From Paraburkholderia sp. CNPSo 3272 (GTDB lineage: Bacteria > Pseudomonadota > Gammaproteobacteria > Burkholderiales > Burkholderiaceae), in assembly GCF_024206495.1 (NCBI RefSeq), contig NZ_JAMBPQ010000014.1, positions 1 through 64,000 of the forward strand: DNA of 64,000 nt, written 5' to 3'. The translations under genes were made by a program, and so were the position numbers. The notes under the pieces were generated by a model. The model was not told the DNA's origin and ran no database searches. It worked only from the letters and a program-made list of their open reading frames with translations. Below, piece after piece: positions 17,783-26,627 of the stretch. Position 1 is the first letter of the stretch; each line of letters starts with the position of its first letter.

Positions 17783-18013
17783 TTAAAAGTCGCCGGAGTC
17801 CTTGCCGAGCGTGTTGATATCGATCTCGAGGGCGCGGCAGACGTCACGCACGAATTCATCCATGGCAGCCGTGCATTCAGGACTTCCCGCCGGGAAGTCC
17901 TCGGGGTTTTTCTTGCCTTGCGCACGGCGGATGGCGCGAATGCTTGCCTCGAGCGCGCGCGCCTCTGCCCAGATGGGAGGTTTGTCGGGATAGTCGGGAT
18001 GTTTGCGCGCCAT
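17783..18013 (-). CDS. Small protein of unknown function
   Basis: 76 residues starting MARKHPDYPDKPPIWAEARA, predicted mostly helical, with two cysteines (SPECTAAM and VRDVCRAL) and an acidic end. No signal peptide. The frame extends upstream to 18214, but that part has an unlikely composition. It is read in the same direction as the exported protein that follows 86 bases later. It contains a 23-bp near-perfect palindrome at 17879-17901. Confidence 0.55.
   Translation of the reverse strand: MARKHPDYPDKPPIWAEARALEASIRAIRRAQGKKNPEDFPAGSPECTAAMDEFVRDVCRALEIDINTLGKDSGDF
17879..17901. repeat. Near-perfect 23-bp palindrome inside a small gene
   Basis: Two 11-base arms (17879-17889 and 17891-17901) are exact inverted repeats around one central base. 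On the plus strand the hairpin is followed by CGGGGTTTTT, like a terminator, though it sits inside a minus-strand coding sequence. Confidence 0.7.
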
Positions 18014-18310
18014 GGACGGTATTTCGGCAACGGCTACGCGAACTTTAGGCCGGGCCACCAAGCGAACGGCGGCACGTCCATATAGTTGAGGACGCCAAAC
18101 GTTTGCGCCGAAATCATTGCATTGCGAATGACCGCCCTGGTGCGGAAAAGGCCGGGATTGAGGGCACGTTGAAAGCCCCCGAAGAATGAGGCGCGCGTCT
18201 ACGATGAAAATCACGCGCGCTACCTCCAGAATTCATGTGAGCGGTCGTAAACGGGGGTATTACATTTCGTTCCCGGCAGTTGCAACGGGACCGCCCCGAC
18301 TCGCAAGACC

Positions 18311-20257
18311 ATGTTCAACGTTCTGGCCCAGTATTGGGGAACGATTCGGCGCACTTTCCTCGCCGGTAACAGCTCGGCCCTGAAGCTGGCGCAGTTGCGC
18401 GTGATGATCTATCAGCTTCCCATGATGTATGGGCTGCTGGTCGTCAACACGTGGGGCATGGTGCTGCCCCACGAGAACGTGATTCCCGCCTGGCAGGGCG
18501 TAATCTGTCCGCTCGTACTCACAGCATTTTGTTTCGTACGCGTGCTCTCGTGGTTGCGACTCTCCAGGATCCGTGTCAGTGCGGAAGACGCCGCTACGAT
18601 CCTGCGCAATTCCGGCAGGCTCGCCTGGGTCTTCTCTATCTCGTTCACGGCATGGTCGCTGTCCCTGCTGCCTCATGGCGGCGCGGCATTCAAGCTTCAT
18701 GTCGCGTTTTACATGGCCATCACGGTCATCGGCGTCATCTTCTGCCTGATGAACGTCATCAAGGCGGCGTTCACCGTCACCGCCATCGTCAACGGCGCAC
18801 TCGTCGTAACATTCCTGAGTTCCGGAAATGGCGTATTCCAGGCAATCGCCATCGATACGTCGCTGGTTTCGCTCGCGATGCTGGTCGTTGCCTTCACGCA
18901 ATTCAAGAACTTCTCGGATCTCGTTGCCACACAAGCCGAAAACAAACGCCTCGCGAATATCGACAGTCTCACGAATCTCCCCAACCGGCGGGCTTTTTTC
19001 GCCTCGCTCGACAAGCATTTCGATGCTGCCATGGCATCGGGCGGCCGGCTCGCGGTGGGCCTCGTCGATCTCGACGGCTTCAAGTCCGTCAACGATATTC
19101 ACGGCCACTCGCTGGGCGACCACGTGCTGGCCGAAGTCGCGTCGCGCCTCGCCGACGCGGCGCGCGTCACGATCACGCTTGCGAGACTGGGCGGCGACGA
19201 ATTCGGCATCATCGTCACGGACGACTGCACGGACGCCGGCCTCTCGCAACTCGGCCGCACCATCTGCGATGTTTTTCACTGTCCCGTACAGGTCGGCGAG
19301 ATTTCCGTTCGGCTTGGGGCGACGATCGGCTTCTCCACCTATCCGCACATTTCACGAACCAAGGCGGATTTATTCGAAACGGCCGACTACGCGCTTTACG
19401 AAGGCAAGCGCCGTTCGCGCGGCTCGGTGACGATCTTTTCGGAGACGCACCGCAACGCCATCATTCGCGAGTCGCAGATTGCCCAGGCGCTGCGCTCCCC
19501 CGATCTCGCCAACGAACTTGATCTCGCGTTCCAGCCGATTTACTCGCTCGATCGCCAGCGCACCGTCGGTTTCGAAGCCCTGGCGCGCTGGCGCAGCGCC
19601 TTGCTCGGCACGGTCCCGCCCAGCGAGTTCATTCCTGCCGCGGAGCGCAACGGCGTCATCAACGGCTTGACCCTCGCGCTGTTTACCAAGGCCCTGGCCA
19701 GCGCGAAGCAATGGCCAGCTCGTATCGGCTTGTCCTTCAATCTTTCCGCGCATGATTTCGCCAGCGAGTCCGCGGTGAAAGAGTTGGCCCGGTGCATAGT
19801 CAGCAGCGGCATCGACCCGGCCCGGCTCGACTTCGAAATCACCGAAACAGCGATGGCCAAGGACTTCGACCAGGTCCAGAAAGCGGCCAAGGTGCTGCGC
19901 GCGCTGGGCTGCGGTTTGTCGGTCGACGATTTCGGCACCGGCTATTCGAGCCTCTCGTACCTGTGCAAACTTCCGCTCACGCGACTGAAGATCGACAGGA
20001 TGTTCGTGAGTGGCCTCAAGGAACGCACAACGGCGTTCACCGTCGTGCGCACGCTGCTCAATCTCAGCCGGCAGATGTCGCTCGACTGCGTCGTCGAAGG
20101 GGTGGAAACAGCGGACGAACTGCAAACGGTCGCGGCGCTCGGGGCCACGCTCATTCAGGGCTACTACTGTTCGCGCCCGATGGAGGCTTCGGCAGTGGCG
20201 GCTTTTCTGGAGCGAGAAAGCGAGGGCGAAACGGTGGCGCGCCTCGCGCAGGAATGA
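18311..20257 (+). CDS. Membrane-bound GGDEF-EAL protein (c-di-GMP turnover)
   Basis: 648 residues. The N-terminal ~200 residues hold about six membrane helices with no recognised sensor (MASE-like). A linker leads to DSLTNLPNRRAFFA, the start of the GGDEF domain, with an intact GGDEF at 294-298. The inhibitory RxxD site upstream is lost (RVTI). The EAL domain follows, with EAL at 422-424 and catalytic residues present: FNLSAHDF (Asn), FEITET (Glu), SVDDFGTGYSSL (two Asp), LKIDRMF (Lys), VVEGVE (Glu) and LIQGYY (Gln). Both synthesis and hydrolysis of c-di-GMP are therefore possible. It is monocistronic; the signal is unknown. Confidence 0.95.
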   Translation: MFNVLAQYWGTIRRTFLAGNSSALKLAQLRVMIYQLPMMYGLLVVNTWGMVLPHENVIPAWQGVICPLVLTAFCFVRVLSWLRLSRIRVSAEDAATILRNSGRLAWVFSISFTAWSLSLLPHGGAAFKLHVAFYMAITVIGVIFCLMNVIKAAFTVTAIVNGALVVTFLSSGNGVFQAIAIDTSLVSLAMLVVAFTQFKNFSDLVATQAENKRLANIDSLTNLPNRRAFFASLDKHFDAAMASGGRLAVGLVDLDGFKSVNDIHGHSLGDHVLAEVASRLADAARVTITLARLGGDEFGIIVTDDCTDAGLSQLGRTICDVFHCPVQVGEISVRLGATIGFSTYPHISRTKADLFETADYALYEGKRRSRGSVTIFSETHRNAIIRESQIAQALRSPDLANELDLAFQPIYSLDRQRTVGFEALARWRSALLGTVPPSEFIPAAERNGVINGLTLALFTKALASAKQWPARIGLSFNLSAHDFASESAVKELARCIVSSGIDPARLDFEITETAMAKDFDQVQKAAKVLRALGCGLSVDDFGTGYSSLSYLCKLPLTRLKIDRMFVSGLKERTTAFTVVRTLLNLSRQMSLDCVVEGVETADELQTVAALGATLIQGYYCSRPMEASAVAAFLERESEGETVARLAQE

Positions 20258-20302
20258 CGAGTAGTCCGCATACCAGAACGGCTGCTGGACTGTTTATGCG
20301 GC

Positions 20303-20716
20303 TCAGCCCGTCAGAGCGCCCAGGCAGCGGCCGCACGAACGCGCCTGACCCAGGCGCAGGCGCCCGGCGCTAACAGTCACCTCATTGCCGCATTCGCACC
20401 GGCAAACCCACTTGCCATCGCCGGCATAGCGATCCGTCGTTAGCTGGCCGAACACCTCGCCACCCTTCAGCGCAGGCGAGCCCGGCCGCGACCGCCACAC
20501 GCGACGCTGCTCGCCGCAGCCGCAATCGCGGGTCTGGCCGCCCTCCACCGCATCCAGCGCGGCCGTAACGTGAGCGCCGCAGCGGCACCGCCAGAGCCAC
20601 ACGCCGGCGCCGCGATATTGAAGCGCGACGAGATCGCCGAACGCGCGACCGGAAACGTCGCGGTACGGCGGAAACGGCCATTCAGGCGGCAAGGGGGGAC
20701 GGATACGCTGGTTCAC
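20303..20716 (-). CDS. Protein with two zinc-ribbon-like repeats
   Basis: 137 residues. Two tandem units each have a CxC pair followed about 25 residues later by a second Cys cluster: WRCRCGAHV with RDCGCGEQ, and CRCECGNEV with RSCGRC. This pattern resembles the treble-clef or ribbon modules found beside AP2 and HNH domains in phage and homing-endonuclease-related proteins. No nuclease domain is present here. It may bind nucleic acid, but no activity can be assigned. The start is GTG 20716 without a clear ribosome site. Confidence 0.65.
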   Translation of the reverse strand: MNQRIRPPLPPEWPFPPYRDVSGRAFGDLVALQYRGAGVWLWRCRCGAHVTAALDAVEGGQTRDCGCGEQRRVWRSRPGSPALKGGEVFGQLTTDRYAGDGKWVCRCECGNEVTVSAGRLRLGQARSCGRCLGALTG

Positions 20717-21044
20717 GACAGGTAGATGGGATTCGGCGTTCTGGTCTCAAGGGTATCCGGCCGTCCAATTCGCGGGCGCGCGGCCCGGCAAAGAGGGGCG
20801 GATCGTCCTGCGCGGCCGGCAGGTCACCGCCTCGTTACGGGGTATCGGTGTATTTTGGCATCTCACGCCACCAATGATAAATCGTGAACGTCCTGGCAGC
20901 AGAAGTGGACGCCATTTGATCCGGTTTGGCCCGGGCTATGCGGCTGCTCTCCGGGCGCAAGCTCCGCGAGCGATTCGATGCGCAACGCATGGGCGATGAT
21001 GTCTCGCGCCACCTTTCGTATCGGAACAAATTCGACATCGAAAG
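20717..21044. other. Gap with no supported gene
   Basis: A minus-strand frame that overlaps the membrane-protein gene runs on to 20863 and ends in a helical-looking tail (VTFDVEFVPIRKVARDIIA). It could be a decayed 3' part of that gene, but nothing matches the ferredoxin or cyclase domains expected from longer relatives. No terminator seen. Confidence 0.35.
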
Positions 21045-21890
21045 TCACTCCAGAACATCCTGTTCGCACGATGCACTGCGGGCCAGCAAGCGGGAGCCTG
21101 CCGAGCCTCTCCGCAGCCTGCGGCGCTCCAGCGCATTGCGCAACTGGCCCACGATCAGCGTGCCGGCAATCACCGCGAGATACAGGGTGACGAGAGTGTG
21201 ACGTGCGCCGTTGAGGGCGGCCTGATGGACGACGAGCGCGGCATCGACGGGCGGAAGCCGGTGGCCCGCCCCTTCGACGGCTCCCATCATGTGAATGAAG
21301 CCGGCCGCCGAAAGCAGCGGCAACATTACGAACAGGATCAGCAGGGCCGGCCGAAAGCGACGCGCCCATGCATGGTGGCGCAACCGGAACCACAGTCCGA
21401 GGCATCCGTGTATCCAGCCGGGCGCTAACAGCGCGAGTTGCAGGCCCTGCGTGCCGCTCGTCAGCAGCACGACGATAACGCGCTCGTAGTTGGGTTCGAA
21501 GCCATAGAGCGAAGATGCAAGCCGGGTCGTCACCGCATGCCGGATCAGCAGGAGCGGCAGGCTGAGCCCGGCCCACAGGCGAATCCATTCCGCAGGCGGC
21601 AGCACCCAGTGGCGCCGCCCGTATATCGTGTGCAGCGCCAGCGCGAAATGCACGGATGCGGCGCCATACAGCGCGATCGTGCCGGGCGCGCTGCGCCAAA
21701 GCCGCAGCGCGAGTACGAGACCGTGTCCGGCAAGCTCGAGCGACCAGATGCCGAGCGCGTGATTGACCAGATGCAGAAAGAGATACGTCAGCATCACGAG
21801 GCCCGACGTGAGTTGCAGCCGGCGCAGCATAAGTTGAACGTTGATTCTCGCTGCGCTGCCGCGGCGACGGGTCATGCCGACGATGTCCAT
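21045..21890 (-). CDS. SdhC-like membrane protein related to the N-domain of Fe-S adenylate cyclases
   Basis: 281 residues with about six membrane helices. RRLQLTSGLVMLTYLFLHLV and the following HALGIW resemble succinate-dehydrogenase cytochrome b subunits and the membrane domain of class III adenylate cyclases that also carry a 2Fe-2S domain. Histidines in FLHLVNH and VHFALALH could ligate haem. Here the protein stops after RLLARSASC with neither ferredoxin nor cyclase domain, so it is a stand-alone or truncated version. MDIVGM at 21890 is chosen because the homologous second copy also starts there; MAETN at 21905 is the alternative. Divergent from the metallophosphoesterase and cupredoxin. 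Confidence 0.75.
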   Translation of the reverse strand: MDIVGMTRRRGSAARINVQLMLRRLQLTSGLVMLTYLFLHLVNHALGIWSLELAGHGLVLALRLWRSAPGTIALYGAASVHFALALHTIYGRRHWVLPPAEWIRLWAGLSLPLLLIRHAVTTRLASSLYGFEPNYERVIVVLLTSGTQGLQLALLAPGWIHGCLGLWFRLRHHAWARRFRPALLILFVMLPLLSAAGFIHMMGAVEGAGHRLPPVDAALVVHQAALNGARHTLVTLYLAVIAGTLIVGQLRNALERRRLRRGSAGSRLLARSASCEQDVLE

Positions 21891-22077
21891 ATTTGTTTCC
21901 GCCATTCGTGTGCCACGCCTGCCGTACCGCGAACCCACGCCGGTTATTCCCGCGCTCGACCCGCAAAAAATCAGGGAATAAAACAGCGGCGCTCGCGGTA
22001 TTGCACGTGAAGCCCGCCCTGGAGGCGCTCCGAATTGCACCGGCGGTCGACTTCCCGAACCCACGCGAGAGGACATC

Positions 22078-23013
22078 ATGTCGTCAGATCTTCCTTCCCA
22101 ACCGTCACGCCGTAACGCCCTGAAATGCCTCGCCTTCGGTGGCGCCGGCACCGTGTTCGTTCTGGCCGGAGGCGTCCTCACGCCCATGGAACTGGCACTG
22201 GCGGCGAGCAGCAAAGAGAACGCCGGCGTGCCGCTGTTTCTGCAGATCAGCGACTCGCATATTGGCTTCAACAAGGAAGCCAATCCCGATGTCGCGGGCA
22301 CGCTCAAACAGACCATTGACTATGTGAACGCCATGCCCGTCAAGCCCGCGCTGGCGATTCACACGGGCGATATCACCCATCTCTCCAAACCTGAGGAATT
22401 CGATCTGGCGGCGCAATTGCTGTCCGGTCTCGACATTACCGAGTTGCACACGACGCCCGGCGAACACGATGTGACAGATGGACCGCAAGGCGAATACTTC
22501 AAGCGTTTCGGCAAGGCATCGGATAACCGGGGCTATTACAGCTTCGACCACAACGGCGTGCACTTCATCGCGCTCGTCAACGTGATGCATTTCAAGCCGA
22601 ACGGGCTCGGAAACCTGGGCGAGGACCAACTCGCCTGGCTGGAAAACGATCTGAAGGGCCGCACGTCGAGTACACCGATCGTCGTGTTTACGCACATGCC
22701 GATGTGGACGATCTACGAACCATGGGGATGGGGTACCGGCGACGCGGGCCAGGCCATGGATTATCTAAAGCGCTTCGGCTCGGTGACCGTGCTCAATGGC
22801 CACATACATCAGATCGTTTCCAAGGTGGAGGGCAATATCACGTTCCATACGGCACGCTCGACCGCCTATCCGCAACCGACGGCCGGCGACGGTCCCGGAC
22901 CCGGGCCGCTCAAGGTGGCAAGCGATCAGTTGCCGAAGATGCTTGGCGTGACCAGTATCCGGATCTCGCGTCATCCCCTCGCGGCGACGCTTTCCGACAC
23001 GTCCCTCGCCTGA
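22078..23013 (+). CDS. Tat-exported metallophosphoesterase (calcineurin-like)
   Basis: 311 residues. A Tat signal (SRRNALKCLAFGGAGTVF) is followed by the calcineurin-like core: FLQISDSHIGF (motif I, D and H), IHTGDITHL (motif II, GD), GEHDVTD where GNHD/E is usual, VVFTHMPMW (H) and LNGHIHQ (GHxH). All metal ligands appear present, with Glu replacing Asn in the GNHD motif, as in some periplasmic relatives. It would hydrolyse a phosphoester in the periplasm; the substrate is unknown. The cupredoxin gene starts 36 bases after it, and the SdhC-like gene is divergent, so the three probably work together in a periplasmic redox process (inference). Start preceded by GAGAGGA. Confidence 0.92.
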   Translation: MSSDLPSQPSRRNALKCLAFGGAGTVFVLAGGVLTPMELALAASSKENAGVPLFLQISDSHIGFNKEANPDVAGTLKQTIDYVNAMPVKPALAIHTGDITHLSKPEEFDLAAQLLSGLDITELHTTPGEHDVTDGPQGEYFKRFGKASDNRGYYSFDHNGVHFIALVNVMHFKPNGLGNLGEDQLAWLENDLKGRTSSTPIVVFTHMPMWTIYEPWGWGTGDAGQAMDYLKRFGSVTVLNGHIHQIVSKVEGNITFHTARSTAYPQPTAGDGPGPGPLKVASDQLPKMLGVTSIRISRHPLAATLSDTSLA

Positions 23014-23048
23014 CCTTGCGTCTCGCTCATTGAACAAGGATTCGAGCC

Positions 23049-23396
23049 ATGCTATCCATTCACTATCGTCGCGCGTTCGCCCTCTTCTACGGGATCGGGA
23101 TGCTCATGGCGGGGGCGTCCCTTGGTGTGCCTGTCGCGCAGGCGCAGGAGCCCAATGAGATCGACATCAAGAACTTCATGTTTTCGCCCATGGCGCTCAC
23201 CGTGAAGGCAGGCACCACGGTGACCTGGAAAAATATGGACGGCGAACCGCATACCGTCGTCAACGATGCGGGCGTCTTCCACTCCGCCGCGCTCGACCAG
23301 AACGACACGTATCAGTTCAAGTTCGACAAGCCGGGGGTGTACAAGGTGTTCTGCGGCATTCACCCGTATATGAAGGGGACCATTACGGTGCAGTAG
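23049..23396 (+). CDS. Cupredoxin (type 1 copper protein)
   Basis: 115 residues. After a signal peptide ending near AQAQE, the core IKNFMFSPMALTVKAGTTVT and TWKNMDGEPHTVV give the first His ligand, and KVFCGIHPYMKG supplies Cys, His and Met. The size and loop match amicyanin/pseudoazurin-like electron carriers. It is a periplasmic one-electron shuttle, probably co-transcribed with the metallophosphoesterase (36-base gap). Start preceded by AAGGA. Confidence 0.93.
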   Translation: MLSIHYRRAFALFYGIGMLMAGASLGVPVAQAQEPNEIDIKNFMFSPMALTVKAGTTVTWKNMDGEPHTVVNDAGVFHSAALDQNDTYQFKFDKPGVYKVFCGIHPYMKGTITVQ

Positions 23397-23416
23397 AAAC
23401 CAGGCGATGATACAAA

Positions 23417-23460
23417 GCGTCGTCGCGCGTATCCAACTCGCTTGCGCGACGCGACGACGC
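23417..23460. terminator. Stem-loop between convergent genes
   Basis: An 11-bp perfect GC-rich stem (23417-23427 with 23450-23460) lies between the cupredoxin stop and the convergent gene ending at 23472. No T-run, so bidirectional termination is only a guess. Confidence 0.45.
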
Positions 23461-23471
23461 CTGTTCGCGGT

Positions 23472-25739
23472 TCAAGGATTCGGCAGCAGGGTCGGCGAAA
23501 TCTGCGCTGCGTTGCTGATGAAAACGTTCGTCGCATCGTCCTGCAGCAAATAGCCTTGCTTGACGAGTGCGTTTGCCGCGGCCGCAACCGCCGCTTGGTA
23601 GCGTGAGCGGCTGCCGCCATAGAGCGCGTTCAGGGTGGCCCGGCTATCGACGCCGCCTGACTGCGCGGACGCGTTCACCGCGAACGGAATCGCCGCGCCG
23701 TTGGAGATGCAGCCTTCGCCAATCGCGTGGCCGGCACCGCGATAGTTCCACCCGGTGTAGGTTGCAAGCGGTACGCTCACATCCGGCACGAGTACGCCCG
23801 TGGTTTCGTTGCCGTTAGCGTCGACTTTTGGCACGAGAATCGTGTAGGGCTGCGCAGTGTTCACGACCGGCACGGCCTTCCTGTAGTCAGTCACGAAGAC
23901 CTGATTGTATTCGCCGTTGAACGTGAGACGGAGCGCTGTGGGCGTCGCGGCGGGCCCGCTCGGCACGGTCACGTTCTCGAGATCAGGGAAGCCGGTCGCC
24001 GCTTGCGTCGGCGCAACCAGATTGCCCGATGCGACGGTCGGATACTGCGAGGCGGGCGGCTCCGTGCCCTTGCCGGCCCACGCGACCAGCGCGGGAATCA
24101 GTGCGCGCTCAACGGGCGTCTCTTCCACGGGTGAGCCCGGCAACTGACACAGACTGCCTGTGGCCGGCACCGTGAAGTTGCCCGTGGTCACGCCGCTGCC
24201 GCCGCCGTGCTGCGTGCCCGGCACGAGGTAGTAACGCACGTTCGGCGGCAAGCGGATGTCGTTGCCCCGTCCATCGGTGACGACCAGCGACGCGGCGCCG
24301 CCCCACCATTCAAATGCGCCGTCGAGTTGCATGATCTTCGGACAGGTCCCGGAGGCCTCGCAACGCTTCAGCAGGCCATCGGTCGCGCCGCTGACCGGAT
24401 CGGTCGTGACCGCGTACGTGAAGGGGAACTGGAAACCCGGCATGAAGTGGTCTTCATGCTGTTTCGACCACCGTCCCGGCTGTGCGAACGCGGCGTTGGT
24501 CCACGTGCGGCGGGCAGCCGAAATGATCGGAAATAGTCCGTCGAAAACGATCCTTCCGTGCTTGTCCTCGTTGAACCCCTGGTAGAGAAAGTCCTTGATG
24601 AAGCGGCCCGACTGCGAAATGCCTTCCCCGATGGCGACGTCGAAGTTCGTATCCCGGGAGCACTTCGACGCGGCACACGCCGCGTCCTTCAGATCGTTGA
24701 GCGGATTCTGCACGCCACGTTCATCGGCCCTGTCGTAGCGCAACCATGAGACGAGATCGCGCAGCGCCGCAAAGCCGATGCCGTCGATGGTCGGCGCCGC
24801 GGCCTTGTAGACGAAGCTGTATATTGTCCCGGCATCGGGCGGGACGGTCCTGCCGTTGGGACCCGGCACCGACGCGGGCGGCGTGAACTTGACCGAGTAA
24901 TTCCCTTCATAGACATTGTTCGGCGTGCTGATATAGCTCCACGTACTCACCTTCTCCGAAGGCGCTGTGTAGGTTTGCACACCGCCCGGAATGCTGCCGT
25001 AGGCCGATAGCCACGACTGCCGCGCGGTGAAGGTCACGCTCCCCGTGTCGTTGAGATCGGCGGGCGGGTACGTGAGCGGGATCGTCGTCGGATCGCCTCC
25101 CGCATAGTCGGGAATGAACTCTTCGCGCGATAACGCGGTCATCGGCGAACCGTCCTTCTTGGTGGCCACGGGGAATCTCGTGCCGACCAGACCCGTGCCG
25201 GCGAGCGTACTCGTACCGTTGAGCGGAATATCGCCTTGCCAGCCGCTCCAGAGAATCGTATAGCCGTGGCGCAGCAACGATGGGAATGTGGAGGGCGGGG
25301 GTGCGCCGGTATCGAGCGCGCCCCCGCCAATGAACGACCCGTCCGCGAGCTTGTTGCCGCGATTCACCACGTCGTAGAAGAGCACGCGCGTGGCGTTCGC
25401 CGCGCTTTGCGGACGCAGGATCACGACATCGGTCCAATAGTCGACGTAACCATCGACGCCGACCGGCGCGTTCCTGATGTTGACAATACCCGCATTGAGC
25501 GGAGAGCGCGGATCGAGGGCGCCGTGCACGACGGCGGTGATGACCTCGTATGGGCCCGCCGCGCCGGCAGGCGTCGCACCGCCAAACGCCGGTTCGGCAG
25601 CAATAATCTGAAAGCTCTTTATGAAGCCCGCGCCCCGCTGGCCAGGTTGCGGGCCGTGCGGATCGCTGTGGGCAATTCCGCCGACGAACATGCCACTCGC
25701 ACCGGCAATCAGTAGCATTCCTATATTTCTCGTCTTCAT
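23472..25739 (-). CDS. Large secreted alpha/beta-hydrolase-domain protein
   Basis: 755 residues. After a signal peptide (MKTRNIGMLLIAGASGMFVG, cleavage near AHS-D) the protein follows the family known simply as alpha/beta hydrolase domain-containing proteins. Landmarks are VLFYDVVNRGNKL, LLRHGYTILWSGWQGDI, the nucleophile elbow GISQSGRFIKDFLYQGFNED and a C-terminal half ending in a helical segment. The Ser of GISQSGR would be the nucleophile; the catalytic His may be in PGTQHGG. Substrates are not established for the family; esters or lactones are likely. Six or more Cys residues suggest disulfides. Monocistronic and convergent with the cupredoxin. Confidence 0.88.
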   Translation of the reverse strand: MKTRNIGMLLIAGASGMFVGGIAHSDPHGPQPGQRGAGFIKSFQIIAAEPAFGGATPAGAAGPYEVITAVVHGALDPRSPLNAGIVNIRNAPVGVDGYVDYWTDVVILRPQSAANATRVLFYDVVNRGNKLADGSFIGGGALDTGAPPPSTFPSLLRHGYTILWSGWQGDIPLNGTSTLAGTGLVGTRFPVATKKDGSPMTALSREEFIPDYAGGDPTTIPLTYPPADLNDTGSVTFTARQSWLSAYGSIPGGVQTYTAPSEKVSTWSYISTPNNVYEGNYSVKFTPPASVPGPNGRTVPPDAGTIYSFVYKAAAPTIDGIGFAALRDLVSWLRYDRADERGVQNPLNDLKDAACAASKCSRDTNFDVAIGEGISQSGRFIKDFLYQGFNEDKHGRIVFDGLFPIISAARRTWTNAAFAQPGRWSKQHEDHFMPGFQFPFTYAVTTDPVSGATDGLLKRCEASGTCPKIMQLDGAFEWWGGAASLVVTDGRGNDIRLPPNVRYYLVPGTQHGGGSGVTTGNFTVPATGSLCQLPGSPVEETPVERALIPALVAWAGKGTEPPASQYPTVASGNLVAPTQAATGFPDLENVTVPSGPAATPTALRLTFNGEYNQVFVTDYRKAVPVVNTAQPYTILVPKVDANGNETTGVLVPDVSVPLATYTGWNYRGAGHAIGEGCISNGAAIPFAVNASAQSGGVDSRATLNALYGGSRSRYQAAVAAAANALVKQGYLLQDDATNVFISNAAQISPTLLPNP

Positions 25740-26024
25740 CGTAGAATCTCCTAACCGTGGCGAACATGGCGGAAGCGGAGTCTCGCGCCGTGTCCTTCAA
25801 GAACGGCGAGCCCGAGAGATGCAAGGCTTCCACGCGAATCGGCCAGCATGGCGCATGCATGCTGGACCGACACGCGCGAACAGGCGTGGCGGAAGTCGAA
25901 TGCTTACGATTGGCCGAAATCGTTTGATATATCTTGCGCGGCCTTGTGTATTTATAATTCGCGCAAACACGATTCCTACTGTCGTTTACGCGTACGCTGA
26001 AGGTACTCGCGCAAGCATCGCAGG

Positions 26025-26330
26025 TCAGCGTTTCGCAATATCGTCGCCGTGCGAGTCCTTGTAGACGACCTGTACGTCGACGGTCCGGCCGTCGTCGCCG
26101 AACTCGCGCGCCTGCCTGCGCAGCGCGCGGATCTTCCACCAGAGATAGCCGACGACAATCGCGCCTACGCCGAATAGCACGGCAAGCAGCACCAGCGACA
26201 GCATTGCTGCCACCACCAGCACGATCGTGCTGACGACGACGGCCGCCAGCCGGCTGAACCATCCGTACGCGCCGATCCGGATCCCTTTCTGGTATGTCGC
26301 GCGCCGCGGCGACGGTTTGTCGTTGTCCAT
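26025..26330 (-). CDS. Small membrane protein of unknown function
   Basis: 101 residues from ATG 26330, which has GGAGAAG upstream. A basic N-terminus (MDNDKPSPRRATYQKG) is followed by two long membrane helices (about 27-71, rich in Val and Leu) and a short charged C-terminal tail. No known domain. An upstream extension to 26540 has an unlikely composition. Divergent from the amino-acid permease with 297 bases between starts. Confidence 0.7.
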   Translation of the reverse strand: MDNDKPSPRRATYQKGIRIGAYGWFSRLAAVVVSTIVLVVAAMLSLVLLAVLFGVGAIVVGYLWWKIRALRRQAREFGDDGRTVDVQVVYKDSHGDDIAKR

Positions 26331-26627
26331 TCCACTTCTCCTGGCCGCCGTCCGGCTGAACTGCCCGCGCGAGCGTGGACTTTGCCTGGACGGCGGATCC
26401 TCAATGATGCCGACGAGTCCCGCGATACGCGTGGCGCATTGTCCGGATCCCACATCTTGACGATGCACATGAAGCGTTCCGAAACATATCTGCCCACGCA
26501 AGCCGGTCGTCGTCGTTCGGTTAACAGAAAACTTACCCATCGGCCGCTCGCGCCTGTGTCTATTCTAAAGAAGTAAGGCAAGCCGAATCGAGTCGTTTCC
26601 AGTCACTGTTGAATGGGACAACCTATC

